Assembly: GCF_005063415.1 (NCBI RefSeq) | Contig: NZ_SUEG01000010.1 | Coordinates: forward strand, 9,132-53,492 | DNA length: 44,361 bases | DNA from: Mesorhizobium sp. | GTDB lineage: Bacteria; Pseudomonadota; Alphaproteobacteria; Rhizobiales; Rhizobiaceae | Direction: 5' to 3' | In this document: positions 26,295 through 34,585 of the stretch, in pieces | Position numbering within the stretch: the stretch's first letter is position 1 | Layout: every line of letters begins with the position of its first letter | Program-made: the position numbers and the translations under genes | Notes under the pieces: generated by a model | What the model was told of the DNA's origin: nothing | The model's database searches: none | The model's input: only the letters and a program-made list of their open reading frames with translations

Positions 26295-27869
26295 ATGAGT
26301 GAGAACGCGCCGGTCGATCAGGAAGCGTCAAACGCACGGCGCGGGCGCGCTGCCAGCGGTGGCGCCGCAGCCCGACGGGCTGCGCGTTCGGGCGGCGGCC
26401 CCGGCACACAGCTCACCTATATCAAGCGCAAGATCAACGTCTATGAAGTGCTGGACGAGGAAGGGCTGGCGCTGATCGAAAAGAACACCGACACGGTGCT
26501 CGAAGAGATCGGCATCATCTTCCGCGACGACGCCGAGGCACTGCAGCTTTGGAAAGAGGCGGGCGCCGACGTCAAGGGCGAGCGTGTGCATTTCCCCAAG
26601 GGCCTCTGCCGCTCGCTGTTGAAGACCGCGCCGTCGGTCTACACCCAGCACGCCCGCAACGGCGAGCGCTCGGTGCAGATCGGCGGCAACGCGACCGTGT
26701 TCGCGCCGGTCTATGGACCGCCCTTCGTGCGCGATCTCGACGGCGTCAGGCGCTATGCCACGATCGAGGATTTCCGGAATTTCGTGAAACTCGCCTATAT
26801 GGCGCCGTCGATCCACCATTCGGGCGGCACGGTTTGCGAGCCGGTCGACGTGCCGGTCAACAAGCGCCATCTCGACATGGTCTACAGCCATATCAAATAT
26901 TCGGACAAGCCGTTCATGGGTTCGGTGACCGCGCCCGAGCGCGCCGAAGATACGGTGGCAATGGCCAAGATCGTGTTTGGTGACGATTTCGTCGAGAACA
27001 ACACGGTGCTGACCAGCCTGATCAACGCCAACTCGCCAATGGTGTTCGACGAGACCATGCTGGGGGCGCTGAAAGTTTACTCGCGCCATAACCAGGCCTG
27101 CATCGTCACGCCGTTCATCCTTGCCGGTGCGATGAGCCCGGTGACGGTCGCCGGCACGCTGACCCAGGTTTTGGCCGAGGTTCTGGCCGGGGCGTCGTTC
27201 ACCCAGCTGATCCGGCCGGGTGCGCCGGTGCTGTTCGGCACCTTCGCCTCGTCGATCTCGATGCAGTCGGGCGCGCCGACCTTCGGCACGCCGGAGCCGT
27301 CGCTGGTTTCTTATGGCGCCGCGCAGCTCGCCCGCCGGCTAGGCCTGCCGTTCCGCACCGGCGGCTCGCTCTGTGCCTCAAAAATCCCCGATGCGCAGGC
27401 CGCCTATGAGAGCGCCAACACGCTGAACTCGACGATCCTCGCCGGCACCAACTTCGTGCTGCATTCGGCCGGCTGGCTCGAGGGTGGTCTCGCCTCCTGC
27501 TACGAAAAGTTCATGATGGATATCGACCAGCTCGGCATGACGCAGAAGTTCTCCGAAGGCGTCGACCTGTCGGAAAACGGTCAGGCGATGGATGCCATCC
27601 GCCAGGTCGGCCCGGGCAGCCACTACCTCGGCTGCGACCATACCCAGGCGAATTTCCAGACCGCGTTCTACCGCTCCAACATCGCCGATAACAATTCCTA
27701 CGAGCAGTGGCTGGCCGAAGGCGAAAAAACCGCGCCGCAGCGCGCCAACGAGCTCGCCCGCCGCTGGCTGGAAAGCTACGAGGCGCCGTATCTCGACCCG
27801 GGCATCGACGACGGACTGAAGGACTTTATTGCCAGGAAGAAGGCGTCGATGGCCGACGCCTTCACCTGA
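26295..27869 (+). CDS. MttB-family methylamine/betaine:corrinoid methyltransferase, paralog 1 (no pyrrolysine codon)
   Basis: 524 residues from ATG 26295 with AGGGA upstream. The sequence is the COG5598 barrel (TLTQVLAEVLAGASFTQLIRPGAP, FGTPEPSLVSYGAAQLARR, HSAGWLEGGLASCYEKF). Pyrrolysine-using MttB has an internal amber codon; none is present, so this is the non-Pyl type, whose known members demethylate glycine betaine, proline betaine, carnitine or related compounds. The substrate here is unknown. The N-terminal 35 residues are an Arg/Gly/Ala-rich extension (RRGRAASGGAAARRAARSGG). It is divergent from its corrinoid partner. Next downstream on the same strand is an Fe-S protein gene. Confidence 0.9.
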   Translation: MSENAPVDQEASNARRGRAASGGAAARRAARSGGGPGTQLTYIKRKINVYEVLDEEGLALIEKNTDTVLEEIGIIFRDDAEALQLWKEAGADVKGERVHFPKGLCRSLLKTAPSVYTQHARNGERSVQIGGNATVFAPVYGPPFVRDLDGVRRYATIEDFRNFVKLAYMAPSIHHSGGTVCEPVDVPVNKRHLDMVYSHIKYSDKPFMGSVTAPERAEDTVAMAKIVFGDDFVENNTVLTSLINANSPMVFDETMLGALKVYSRHNQACIVTPFILAGAMSPVTVAGTLTQVLAEVLAGASFTQLIRPGAPVLFGTFASSISMQSGAPTFGTPEPSLVSYGAAQLARRLGLPFRTGGSLCASKIPDAQAAYESANTLNSTILAGTNFVLHSAGWLEGGLASCYEKFMMDIDQLGMTQKFSEGVDLSENGQAMDAIRQVGPGSHYLGCDHTQANFQTAFYRSNIADNNSYEQWLAEGEKTAPQRANELARRWLESYEAPYLDPGIDDGLKDFIARKKASMADAFT

Positions 27870-27975
27870 AAGGAGCCCGAATCAGGCGGGGCTAAAGTCG
27901 CCAACATCATCCACAAGGAAGTCTGGCGGAGTGCCTTCTCCGACCCGGACAAGAAGGGATGATCCCGAGCGCGGC

Positions 27976-28647
27976 ATGACTGAAACAATCGCGGCTGCGC
28001 TTTCCGCCCACGGCCTCGTGCTTCGCGGCGGCTTCAATTTTGCAGGCGCTGAGGAGACACCTTCCGGTCTCTCCGGCGCTGCCGCCAGATCCGCCCTGCT
28101 GGTGGGGCAGGCGAGTGCCGCACCTTGGCCGCACTTCCTGCGCTGGCTGGAGAAACAGTCACAGCCAATCGCCGATCCGCTCGACAGATGGTCGCGCGAA
28201 GTGATCGGCGCCGTGGCCGAAAGATTCGGGGCACGCGCGGTGTCGCCGTCCGACAGGCCTTATCTGCCATTCCAGCAATGGGCGATGCGTGCGGAGGGGC
28301 TGAAGCCGTCACCGCTCGGCATTCTCATGCATCCGCAATACGGGCTCTGGCATGCCTATCGCGGCGCGCTGCTGTTCGACGACGAAATCGCGCTCCAAGA
28401 GCCCCGCGACGTGATTCACCTTTGCGATACATGTTTGGAAAAACCTTGCCTGAGATCCTGTCCGGTCGAGGCTTATTCTGCGGATGGGTTTGCGCATGAA
28501 ACCTGTCTTGCCCATGTGCGCGGGCAAAACGGCGCGCCTTGCCGAACCGGCGGCTGCCTCGATCGCAACGCCTGTCCTTACGGTGCCGATTATCGCTATC
28601 CGGCCGAGGTTCAGGCCTTTCACATGGCAGCATTCGCGCGTCTTTAG
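27976..28647 (+). CDS. Fe-S cluster protein (ferredoxin-like C-terminus)
   Basis: 223 residues from ATG 27976. The C-terminal part has CDTCLEKPCLRSC (Cys150, 153, 158, 162) and further cysteines at 177, 189, 194 and 200 (GGCLDRNACPYG), enough for one or two [4Fe-4S] clusters. The N-terminal 110 residues lack a recognised motif, but the layout recalls QueG-like reductases, which bind cobalamin. It is downstream of mttB, so it could donate electrons to the ASKHA activator. This is inference. The upstream in-frame region from 27829 lies partly inside mttB and is excluded. Confidence 0.7.
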   Translation: MTETIAAALSAHGLVLRGGFNFAGAEETPSGLSGAAARSALLVGQASAAPWPHFLRWLEKQSQPIADPLDRWSREVIGAVAERFGARAVSPSDRPYLPFQQWAMRAEGLKPSPLGILMHPQYGLWHAYRGALLFDDEIALQEPRDVIHLCDTCLEKPCLRSCPVEAYSADGFAHETCLAHVRGQNGAPCRTGGCLDRNACPYGADYRYPAEVQAFHMAAFARL

Positions 28648-28748
28648 CGTCGCCGAATGCCGCACGAAATCTTGAAGGAGATCGCCTCATTACAGCTTGC
28701 CGCGACGGTCACCGCAGATATCTATCGCACGACTGATCAACGGAGCGG

Positions 28749-29507
28749 ATGATGGCCACGCAAGCGATGCAGATCAAGACAAGCGACGGCATTGCCAAGG
28801 CCCGGCTGTTCCGTTCGGCGGCCCCAGCCAAGGCAGCGATCATCCTCTACATGGACGTTTTCGGTCCGCGACCGGCGCTCGATCAGATGGCGGAGCGGCT
28901 TACGGGCGAGGGCTATGCGGTGCTTGTGCCGGACCTCTTTTACCGCAATGCGCCCTACGGTCCGTTCGATCCCAAGACTGCGTTCGGCGACGAGAGGAGC
29001 AAGGCCGCCATCACAGGTCTCCTCGGCGGCACGACCCAGGAGATGACGATCCGCGACAGTGGCGCTTTCCTCGATGTGCTCGCTGCCCAGGGCCTAACCG
29101 GGCCGGTCGGCATTGTCGGCTACTGCATGGGCGGAGCGCGGGCGCTGAACGCCGCGGCCAGCTATCCCGATCGCATCGTTGCCGCAGCCAGTTTCCATGG
29201 CGGCAATCTGGCTGGTGACGCGGCCGACAGTCCGCACCGGAAGGCCGCCTCGCTCAAAGCAAGGGTCTATATCGGCACTGCCGGTGTGGACCGCAGCTTT
29301 CCGCCTGAGCAATCGGCGCGGCTGGCAGAAGCACTGCGCGCCGCCGAAGTCGACCATGTCATCGAGAACTATGCCGGTATGGCGCATGGCTGGTGCATGC
29401 CGGACCATAGTGCCTTCGATGCAGCCGGCGCCGAACGCCACTGGAAGCGGCTGACGACGCTGTTTGCGGAGACGCTCGGCCAAGGCACGCCAACCATTAC
29501 GACGTGA
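28749..29507 (+). CDS. Dienelactone-hydrolase-family protein
   Basis: 252 residues with the alpha/beta hydrolase triad in dienelactone hydrolase form: Cys126 in GYCMGG, Asp181 in GVDRSF and His213 in MAHGW. The family hydrolyses dienelactones or related esters. Start ATG 28749; ATG 28752 is equally possible. A gap of 100 bp separates it from the Fe-S gene, and no operon partner points to an aromatic pathway. Probably cytoplasmic. It may process unrelated carboxyl esters. Confidence 0.82.
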   Translation: MMATQAMQIKTSDGIAKARLFRSAAPAKAAIILYMDVFGPRPALDQMAERLTGEGYAVLVPDLFYRNAPYGPFDPKTAFGDERSKAAITGLLGGTTQEMTIRDSGAFLDVLAAQGLTGPVGIVGYCMGGARALNAAASYPDRIVAAASFHGGNLAGDAADSPHRKAASLKARVYIGTAGVDRSFPPEQSARLAEALRAAEVDHVIENYAGMAHGWCMPDHSAFDAAGAERHWKRLTTLFAETLGQGTPTITT

Positions 29508-29572
29508 CAGCCCGCCAAAAAATTCTTTCCATCGCCCCAAGGAACCGCCATTAGCCTTCGTCCAACAGGCAA

Positions 29573-30136
29573 ATGATGGCGATGATGCTGGACGAAAGCG
29601 AAGCCTCCGACGCCGAACTGATCGGGCGGGCGAAAGGCGGAGACCGGGGTGCTTTCGGCAAGTTGCTCGAAAGGCACTACGGTTTCGTCTATCGCGCCGC
29701 CTATCGCTGGTGCGGGAAAAAGGCCGACGCCGAGGATATCGCCCAGGAAGTGTGCGTTCGGCTCGGCCGGGCGATCCGCGACTATCACGGCAGCGGTGCC
29801 TTCACGACGTGGCTCTACACCATGACGCTGAATGCGGCGCGCGACATGATGCGCAAGACCGCCCGCGAGACGATAAAGACCGAGGCTTATGGCGCTTATG
29901 CACTGATTTCAGGAGAGGCGTCGTCCGAGGCGGAAGACCCGACCGAGGCGCTCTGGGCAGCGGTGCGCAAGCTTCCGGACAAGCAGCGCGATGCGGTGCT
30001 GCTGGTTTATGGCGAAGGGCTGAGCCACGCCGCCGCCGCCGAGGCGATGGCGATCTCGGAGACGACGGTTTCCTGGCACATCCATGAGGCGAAGAAACGG
30101 TTGAAGACGCTGATGCGTTCAGCCGGGGAAGTGTGA
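29573..30136 (+). CDS. ECF-type RNA polymerase sigma factor
   Basis: 187 residues: sigma region 2 (GRAKGGDRGAFGKLLERHY then KKADAEDIAQEV) and region 4 helix-turn-helix (LPDKQRDAVLLVYGEGLSHA, ISETTVSWHIHEAKKRL). Family members direct transcription of stress or surface functions. The stop overlaps or abuts the next gene, which encodes a membrane-anchored VWA protein. The N-terminal segment of that protein could act as the anti-sigma factor. The first residues offer several ATG choices (29573, 29576, 29582, 29585). Confidence 0.85.
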   Translation: MMAMMLDESEASDAELIGRAKGGDRGAFGKLLERHYGFVYRAAYRWCGKKADAEDIAQEVCVRLGRAIRDYHGSGAFTTWLYTMTLNAARDMMRKTARETIKTEAYGAYALISGEASSEAEDPTEALWAAVRKLPDKQRDAVLLVYGEGLSHAAAAEAMAISETTVSWHIHEAKKRLKTLMRSAGEV

Positions 30137-30138
30137 CC

Positions 30139-32259
30139 ATGGTCGACGACAATCAACTGAACAGGCTGCGCGATATCGCAGCACCGGCGCCCGACGCGGA
30201 TGCAAAGGCGCGTGCCCTCCAGGCCGCGCTGCGCGCCTATGACATGGAAGAAAAAACTTTACCGGCCGCCCAAGGATCGGCAGGCGGGCTTCGTCTCACA
30301 GAGCGAGCACAAAGGCTCTGGAGCGAAATCATGCAAAAGAAACTCTTCGCCACGCCGGCCATTGCCGGGCTCGTTGCCCTGCCGATCGCCGGATACGCTA
30401 CCATCTATATGCTGGGAGAATCCAAATTCGGCGGCCCCGAATTCGGTGGGGACGATAAGATCACCGAAACGCTGGCTGACAAGCCGGCGACCGTCAAACC
30501 GTCGGTCGTTGCCGAAGCGGACAAGCAGAAGAAGGCGGACGCCGACGGTGAAAGCCGCGACACCGGCGAGGCGCTTGTGGCGCCGACATCGCCGCCGAAA
30601 GCGGAATCGACCGCAGTCGGCGGGTTGACGCAGCAGGATGTGCTCAGCCGCAATGCTCCCGAACCGGCGCAGAGCAGCGAGCTTGCATTGAACGGCGGTG
30701 CAAGCTCCGCGGCTCCGGCCGCCGACGGCGGCGCGCGGGTCGGACGCATGCCTGGCACGGTTGCCGATTCCAAGCTGATGGCACAACAGCCTGCCGCTGC
30801 GCCGGCCGACCAGATGCTGCCGCAAGAGGAAAACCGCGACCGCGTCGAGAATTTCAAGACCAACCCGGTGCATGCCGCACTTGAAGACCCGGTCTCGACC
30901 TTCTCGATCGATGTCGACACCGCTTCCTATTCCTTCGTCCGGCGCTCGCTGAAGGAAGGTTTTATTCCGCAGGCCGATATGGTGCGCGTCGAGGAGATGG
31001 TCAACTACTTCCCCTATGACTGGAAAGGCCCGGACTCCGCCTCGACGCCGTTCAATTCGACCGTCAGCGTCATGCCGACGCCGTGGAACGAGCACACCAG
31101 GCTGATGCATGTCGCCATCAAGGGGTTCGACGTGAAGCCGGCCGAGCAGCCCAAGGCCAATCTGGTCTTCCTGATCGATGTGTCGGGCTCGATGAACGAG
31201 CAGGACAAGCTGCCGCTCCTGCAGTCGGCCTTCCGGCTGCTGGTCAACAAGCTGAGACCTGACGACACCGTCTCGATCGTCACCTATGCGGGCGATGCCG
31301 GTACCGTGCTGGAGCCCACCAAAGCTTCGGAAAAGGACAAGATCCTCGCTGCCATTGACAATCTGACATCCGGCGGCTCGACGGCAGGTGAGGCCGGCAT
31401 CAAGGAAGCCTACAGGCTGGCGCAGAAATCCTTCGTCAAGGACGGCATCAACCGGGTGATGCTCGCTACCGATGGTGATTTCAATGTCGGCCAGACCGAC
31501 GATGACGATCTGAAGCGGCTGATCGAAAAGGAGCGCAAGACAGGCGTGTTCCTGTCGGTGTTCGGCTTCGGCCGCGACAATCTGAACGACCAGATGATGC
31601 AGACCATCGCCCAGAACGGCAATGGCACCGCTGCCTACATCGATACGTTGGCGGAGGCCGAGAAGGTGCTGGTCGAGGATGCCTCCTCGACACTGTTCAC
31701 CATCGCCAAGGACGTGAAGATCCAGGTCGAGTTCAACCCGAACAAGGTCTCGGAGTACCGGCTGATCGGCTACGAAACCCGCGCCTTGAACCGCGAGGAT
31801 TTCAACAATGACCGAGTCGATGCCGGCGAGATTGGCTCAGGCCATTCGGTCACCGCGATCTACGAGATCACGCCTAAGGGCAGCGGCGGCGAACAGATTG
31901 ATCAGCTGCGCTATGGCCAGGCCTCGGTGAACAATGGCGGTGTCGCCAATGCCGACGAATATGCTTTCGTCAAGATCCGCTACAAGCTGCCGAACGAGGA
32001 CACTTCGAAGCTGATCACCACGCCGGTGACGTCAGCCAACGAGGTGGCGTCGTTCGACCAGGCCAGCACCGACCAGCGTTTCTCCGTTGCGGTCGCTGCC
32101 TTCGGCCAGAAGCTACGCGACGAGGACGCGACCGCGAAGTTCGGCTACGACAAGATCATGGAGATTGCCACCGCCGCCAGAGGAGCCGACCCGTTTGGGT
32201 ACCGGTCCGAGTTCCTCTCGCTTGTGCGCCTTGCCCCGGCGCTCGGCGGCAACCGGTAG
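30139..32259 (+). CDS. Membrane-anchored VWA protein, YfbK-like
   Basis: 706 residues. The N-terminal about 60 residues are cytoplasmic and helical, then one membrane segment (FATPAIAGLVALPIAGYATI) and a long low-complexity linker. Near residues 235-300 is the YfbK N-terminal domain (DPVSTFSIDVDTASYSFVRR), then the VWA domain with MIDAS DVSGSM at about 347-352, and a C-terminal YfbK domain. The start may instead be the GTG at 30133 overlapping the sigma stop (GTGA). Coupling to the ECF gene suggests its N-terminus controls sigma. Overall role unknown. Confidence 0.82.
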   Translation: MVDDNQLNRLRDIAAPAPDADAKARALQAALRAYDMEEKTLPAAQGSAGGLRLTERAQRLWSEIMQKKLFATPAIAGLVALPIAGYATIYMLGESKFGGPEFGGDDKITETLADKPATVKPSVVAEADKQKKADADGESRDTGEALVAPTSPPKAESTAVGGLTQQDVLSRNAPEPAQSSELALNGGASSAAPAADGGARVGRMPGTVADSKLMAQQPAAAPADQMLPQEENRDRVENFKTNPVHAALEDPVSTFSIDVDTASYSFVRRSLKEGFIPQADMVRVEEMVNYFPYDWKGPDSASTPFNSTVSVMPTPWNEHTRLMHVAIKGFDVKPAEQPKANLVFLIDVSGSMNEQDKLPLLQSAFRLLVNKLRPDDTVSIVTYAGDAGTVLEPTKASEKDKILAAIDNLTSGGSTAGEAGIKEAYRLAQKSFVKDGINRVMLATDGDFNVGQTDDDDLKRLIEKERKTGVFLSVFGFGRDNLNDQMMQTIAQNGNGTAAYIDTLAEAEKVLVEDASSTLFTIAKDVKIQVEFNPNKVSEYRLIGYETRALNREDFNNDRVDAGEIGSGHSVTAIYEITPKGSGGEQIDQLRYGQASVNNGGVANADEYAFVKIRYKLPNEDTSKLITTPVTSANEVASFDQASTDQRFSVAVAAFGQKLRDEDATAKFGYDKIMEIATAARGADPFGYRSEFLSLVRLAPALGGNR

Positions 32260-32331
32260 TGGCAATGATGGCCGGTTTCTTTCAGATGGGATCGTTCTGA
32301 TAGGGGGAGCCGGCCTACGGGCGGGTGAGGC

Positions 32332-32366
32332 AGGCCGGCGAGGGAAACCTTGCCGGCCTTTTTTTC
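32332..32366 (+). terminator. Strong terminator after the VWA gene
   Basis: AGGCCGGC (32332-32339) pairs with GCCGGCCT (32352-32359), extended inward by AGG/CCT around a GAAA loop, followed by a long T run. It also faces the convergent homocysteine methyltransferase gene. Confidence 0.88.
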
Positions 32367-32409
32367 GCGGCTGCACTGCTTCGCGCGGAGCGCGTCACAA
32401 ACGAAAGCG

Positions 32410-33426
32410 TCAGGCGCGTCCGCGGCGCCGCTCGCGGCGGGCTTCGCTGGTCTCGGCGACGTTGACCGTCGCCTGCTTGTTGCGCATCGGGCCGATGCGT
32501 TCGACGATCTGCTCGACGGTCGGGCGATCCGACTTGGTGTGCGCATCGAGCGCCTTACGCATGGCGGCAAGGTGCTGGAACGAGGTGCCGCAGCAGCCGC
32601 CGACGATTTTGGCGCCGGCATCGACGGCGAGGCGCACATAGTCGGCCATCAGCTCGGGTGTGCCGGAATAGTAGATCTCGGCACCGCGAAATTCGGGAAT
32701 GCCGCAATTGCCCTTTACGATCACCGTTGCTTCCGGCTTCGCCTCGGTCATGTCGAGCAGCGAGGCGAGAATGTCGGAGGCGCCGACACCGCAATTGGCG
32801 CCGACACCGAGCGGTGTCTGCGACAGGCCATCAACGACGCCGTGGATGTCCTTCGGCAGCAGCCCCATCATGGTGCGGCCGGCGGTGTCGAAGGAGCCGG
32901 TATAGGTATAGGGCAAGCCGACGCGGATGGCGGCTTCGGCGGCGGCACGGATCTCGTCCGGCGCCGACATGGTTTCGATCCAGGCGACTTCGGCGCCGCC
33001 GGCCTTCAGCCCCTCGATCTGCTCGGCAAAGGCCTCGACCGCCTCGTCATAGGTCATGGCGCCGAGCGGCACCAGAAGCTCGCCGGTCGGGCCGACGGAG
33101 CCGGCCACGATCACCTTGCGGCCAGCCTTTTTTGCAACGGCGCTCGCGATCTCGGCGGCGCGCTTGTTCAGCGCGTAAACCCGGTCCTGCGCATGGTGCA
33201 GCTTCAACCGATGGCGGGTGCCGCCAAAAGAGTTGGTCAGGATGATGTCGGCGCCGGCATCGACAAAGTTCTGGTGCAGGCTGGTGATTGTGTCGGGCGC
33301 GGTCTCGTTCAAGAGCTCGGGAGCCTCGCCGGCCTCAAGACCCATGGCGAACAGATTAGTGCCGGTGGCGCCATCGGCGAGCAGGACGCCCTTTTCGGCA
33401 AGCAGAGCGTCGATCGGATTGGTCAT
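32410..33426 (-). CDS. Zinc-dependent homocysteine S-methyltransferase (betaine-homocysteine type)
   Basis: 338 residues from the ATG at 33426 with GGAAGG upstream. A barrel opening DGATGTNLF (18-26) and the zinc cysteines Cys212 (GANCG) and Cys278-Cys279 (GGCCG) are complete. Members move a methyl group to homocysteine from betaine or S-methylmethionine, making methionine. Rhizobial relatives are annotated as betaine-homocysteine methyltransferase, fitting this cluster. The C-terminus ends EARRERRRGRA, an Arg-rich tail echoed in other pathway proteins. A palindrome shared with the methyl-THF methyltransferase promoter lies upstream. Donor identity is not proven. Confidence 0.86.
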   Translation of the reverse strand: MTNPIDALLAEKGVLLADGATGTNLFAMGLEAGEAPELLNETAPDTITSLHQNFVDAGADIILTNSFGGTRHRLKLHHAQDRVYALNKRAAEIASAVAKKAGRKVIVAGSVGPTGELLVPLGAMTYDEAVEAFAEQIEGLKAGGAEVAWIETMSAPDEIRAAAEAAIRVGLPYTYTGSFDTAGRTMMGLLPKDIHGVVDGLSQTPLGVGANCGVGASDILASLLDMTEAKPEATVIVKGNCGIPEFRGAEIYYSGTPELMADYVRLAVDAGAKIVGGCCGTSFQHLAAMRKALDAHTKSDRPTVEQIVERIGPMRNKQATVNVAETSEARRERRRGRA

Positions 33427-33463
33427 GTGAAATACGCCTTCCCGGAAGAATAACTGAGATAAG

Positions 33464-33485
33464 GATATAAAGAATTCTTTATGTG
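33464..33485. promoter_or_regulatory. Second copy of the GATATAAAGA operator, before the homocysteine methyltransferase
   Basis: Left arm GATATAAAGA (33464-33473) is identical to the copy at 18030; right arm TCTTTATGTG (33476-33485) differs in two of ten bases. It lies 38 bp upstream of the start at 33426 and just inside the gap after the XRE gene stop. Same spacing class, so likely the same regulator. Confidence 0.6.
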
Positions 33486-33514
33486 CCGTCAATGTTGGCG
33501 CGGAGAGCAACCGG

Positions 33515-34357
33515 TCAAAATCGCATCTCCGCCAGCTTTCGTGTGAAGCTGGCCGCTTCATGCGCGTTGACGTCCGCGGCGCGTATCAAATTGTCGAAAT
33601 GGCTGGTCAGGGTGCGGATCGGCTGCGTGGCGTTCAGCACCAGATACATGTCGCCGACGTAAATGGCGGCGCGATAAGGCCCAAAGATGGTGTAGGGGAT
33701 CGAATAGCGCATCCGCCCGTCATAGAGAAACAGGCGGAAGGTGGGATAGAGGTCGTCGAGCAGTGTCGCCATGTGCAGGAGTTGCTGGTGGCGGTCGGCC
33801 TCCGGAAAGCGGTCCCACACGCCCAGCGCGCGCGCGAAGATCTCCAGCGTGTGGCGCGGCATACAGACTTCCATGTCGGTTTCGGGCCGTCGGTTGTAGT
33901 CGATGCGGTACTGCGTTTCGCCGGCCTGTGCTTCGCGGCTCTTGTTGGCGATGACGGCTTCGTAGTCGACAAGCGCCTCGGTGCGCAGAAGATCGGGAAT
34001 GCCGGCCGGCACGTAGCGAATTTTCGTTCCCGCCGCCTCGGCATGCCAGCGAGCCAGCAGCGTGCGGTCGAAGCCGTCCGGCGCCTCCTCGATCTCAAGG
34101 CTCTCGCGGATTTCACCGGTGACGCCCTCGTCGTGGCTGAGGCCGAGCAGCCAGTCGAGCGAGACTTTGAATTCGGCGGCGATGTTGAGCAGCGTTTCGG
34201 CGCGGGGAAGGCGGGTCGAGGCGCCGGAGAGCAGCTGCGACAGTGCCGAACGGTCGATGCCAACCGCGGCGGCGAAGGCTGATTGGTTCAAATCGGACCT
34301 TGTCAAGAGCATTTTCAGGCGCTCGCGAAAGATCGTCGACAGGTCGCGCTTGTCCAA
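33515..34357 (-). CDS. XRE-family regulator with large C-terminal domain
   Basis: 280 residues from a TTG at 34357 with GGGAGAG seven bases upstream. The N-terminal helix-turn-helix (residues about 23-70) reads LNQSAFAAAVGIDRSALSQLL. The C-terminal about 170 residues are a conserved but unrecognised sensor domain (RHTLEIFARALGVWDRFPEADRH). It is divergent from a desaturase gene across a region with two back-to-back inverted repeats, a typical layout for a local regulator. The target may be the desaturase; the effector is unknown. Confidence 0.78.
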   Translation of the reverse strand: MDKRDLSTIFRERLKMLLTRSDLNQSAFAAAVGIDRSALSQLLSGASTRLPRAETLLNIAAEFKVSLDWLLGLSHDEGVTGEIRESLEIEEAPDGFDRTLLARWHAEAAGTKIRYVPAGIPDLLRTEALVDYEAVIANKSREAQAGETQYRIDYNRRPETDMEVCMPRHTLEIFARALGVWDRFPEADRHQQLLHMATLLDDLYPTFRLFLYDGRMRYSIPYTIFGPYRAAIYVGDMYLVLNATQPIRTLTSHFDNLIRAADVNAHEAASFTRKLAEMRF

Positions 34358-34502
34358 ATCTCTACTCTCCCTGACGTGAGCAAAAATTTGCGCCGAAGCG
34401 GTCTACATGGCGTTTCGAGCGCAAATGAATCTACGGGCTTGTTTACGATAGATAACATCTGCAGCTGAAAATGCGCAATCGCAACAGTTTGTGCGCTTTA
34501 TC

Positions 34503-34543
34503 GCGTTGCGGCGACGCAACGCTCCTGACACAGTGTTGTCAGG
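34503..34543. promoter_or_regulatory. Two adjacent inverted repeats in the XRE/desaturase gap
   Basis: GCGTTGCG/CGCAACGC with GCGA between (34503-34522), and CCTGACA/TGTCAGG with a 6-nt centre (34524-34543). They occupy the middle of the 228-bp divergent gap, positioned for repression of either gene. Candidate operators. Confidence 0.5.
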
Positions 34544-34585
34544 AATCAAACGGGTTCCGGCGACTGGAAGGCAGTGGTCGATAGC

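Noticed and set aside
26295-27869. Pyrrolysine-encoding mttB
   Set aside because: No in-frame TAG occurs in either mttB gene, and no pyl genes were seen in the window.
27867-27869. Selenocysteine or programmed readthrough at the mttB TGA
   Set aside because: The protein reaches its family length before the TGA and no SECIS-like hairpin follows; the downstream frame is only 30 codons.
29552-29572. ECF autoregulatory promoter (GGAAC...CGTC) before the sigma gene
   Set aside because: GGAAC is present near 29540, but the distance to the CGTC element is about 13 bases, shorter than the usual 16-17, so it is not called.
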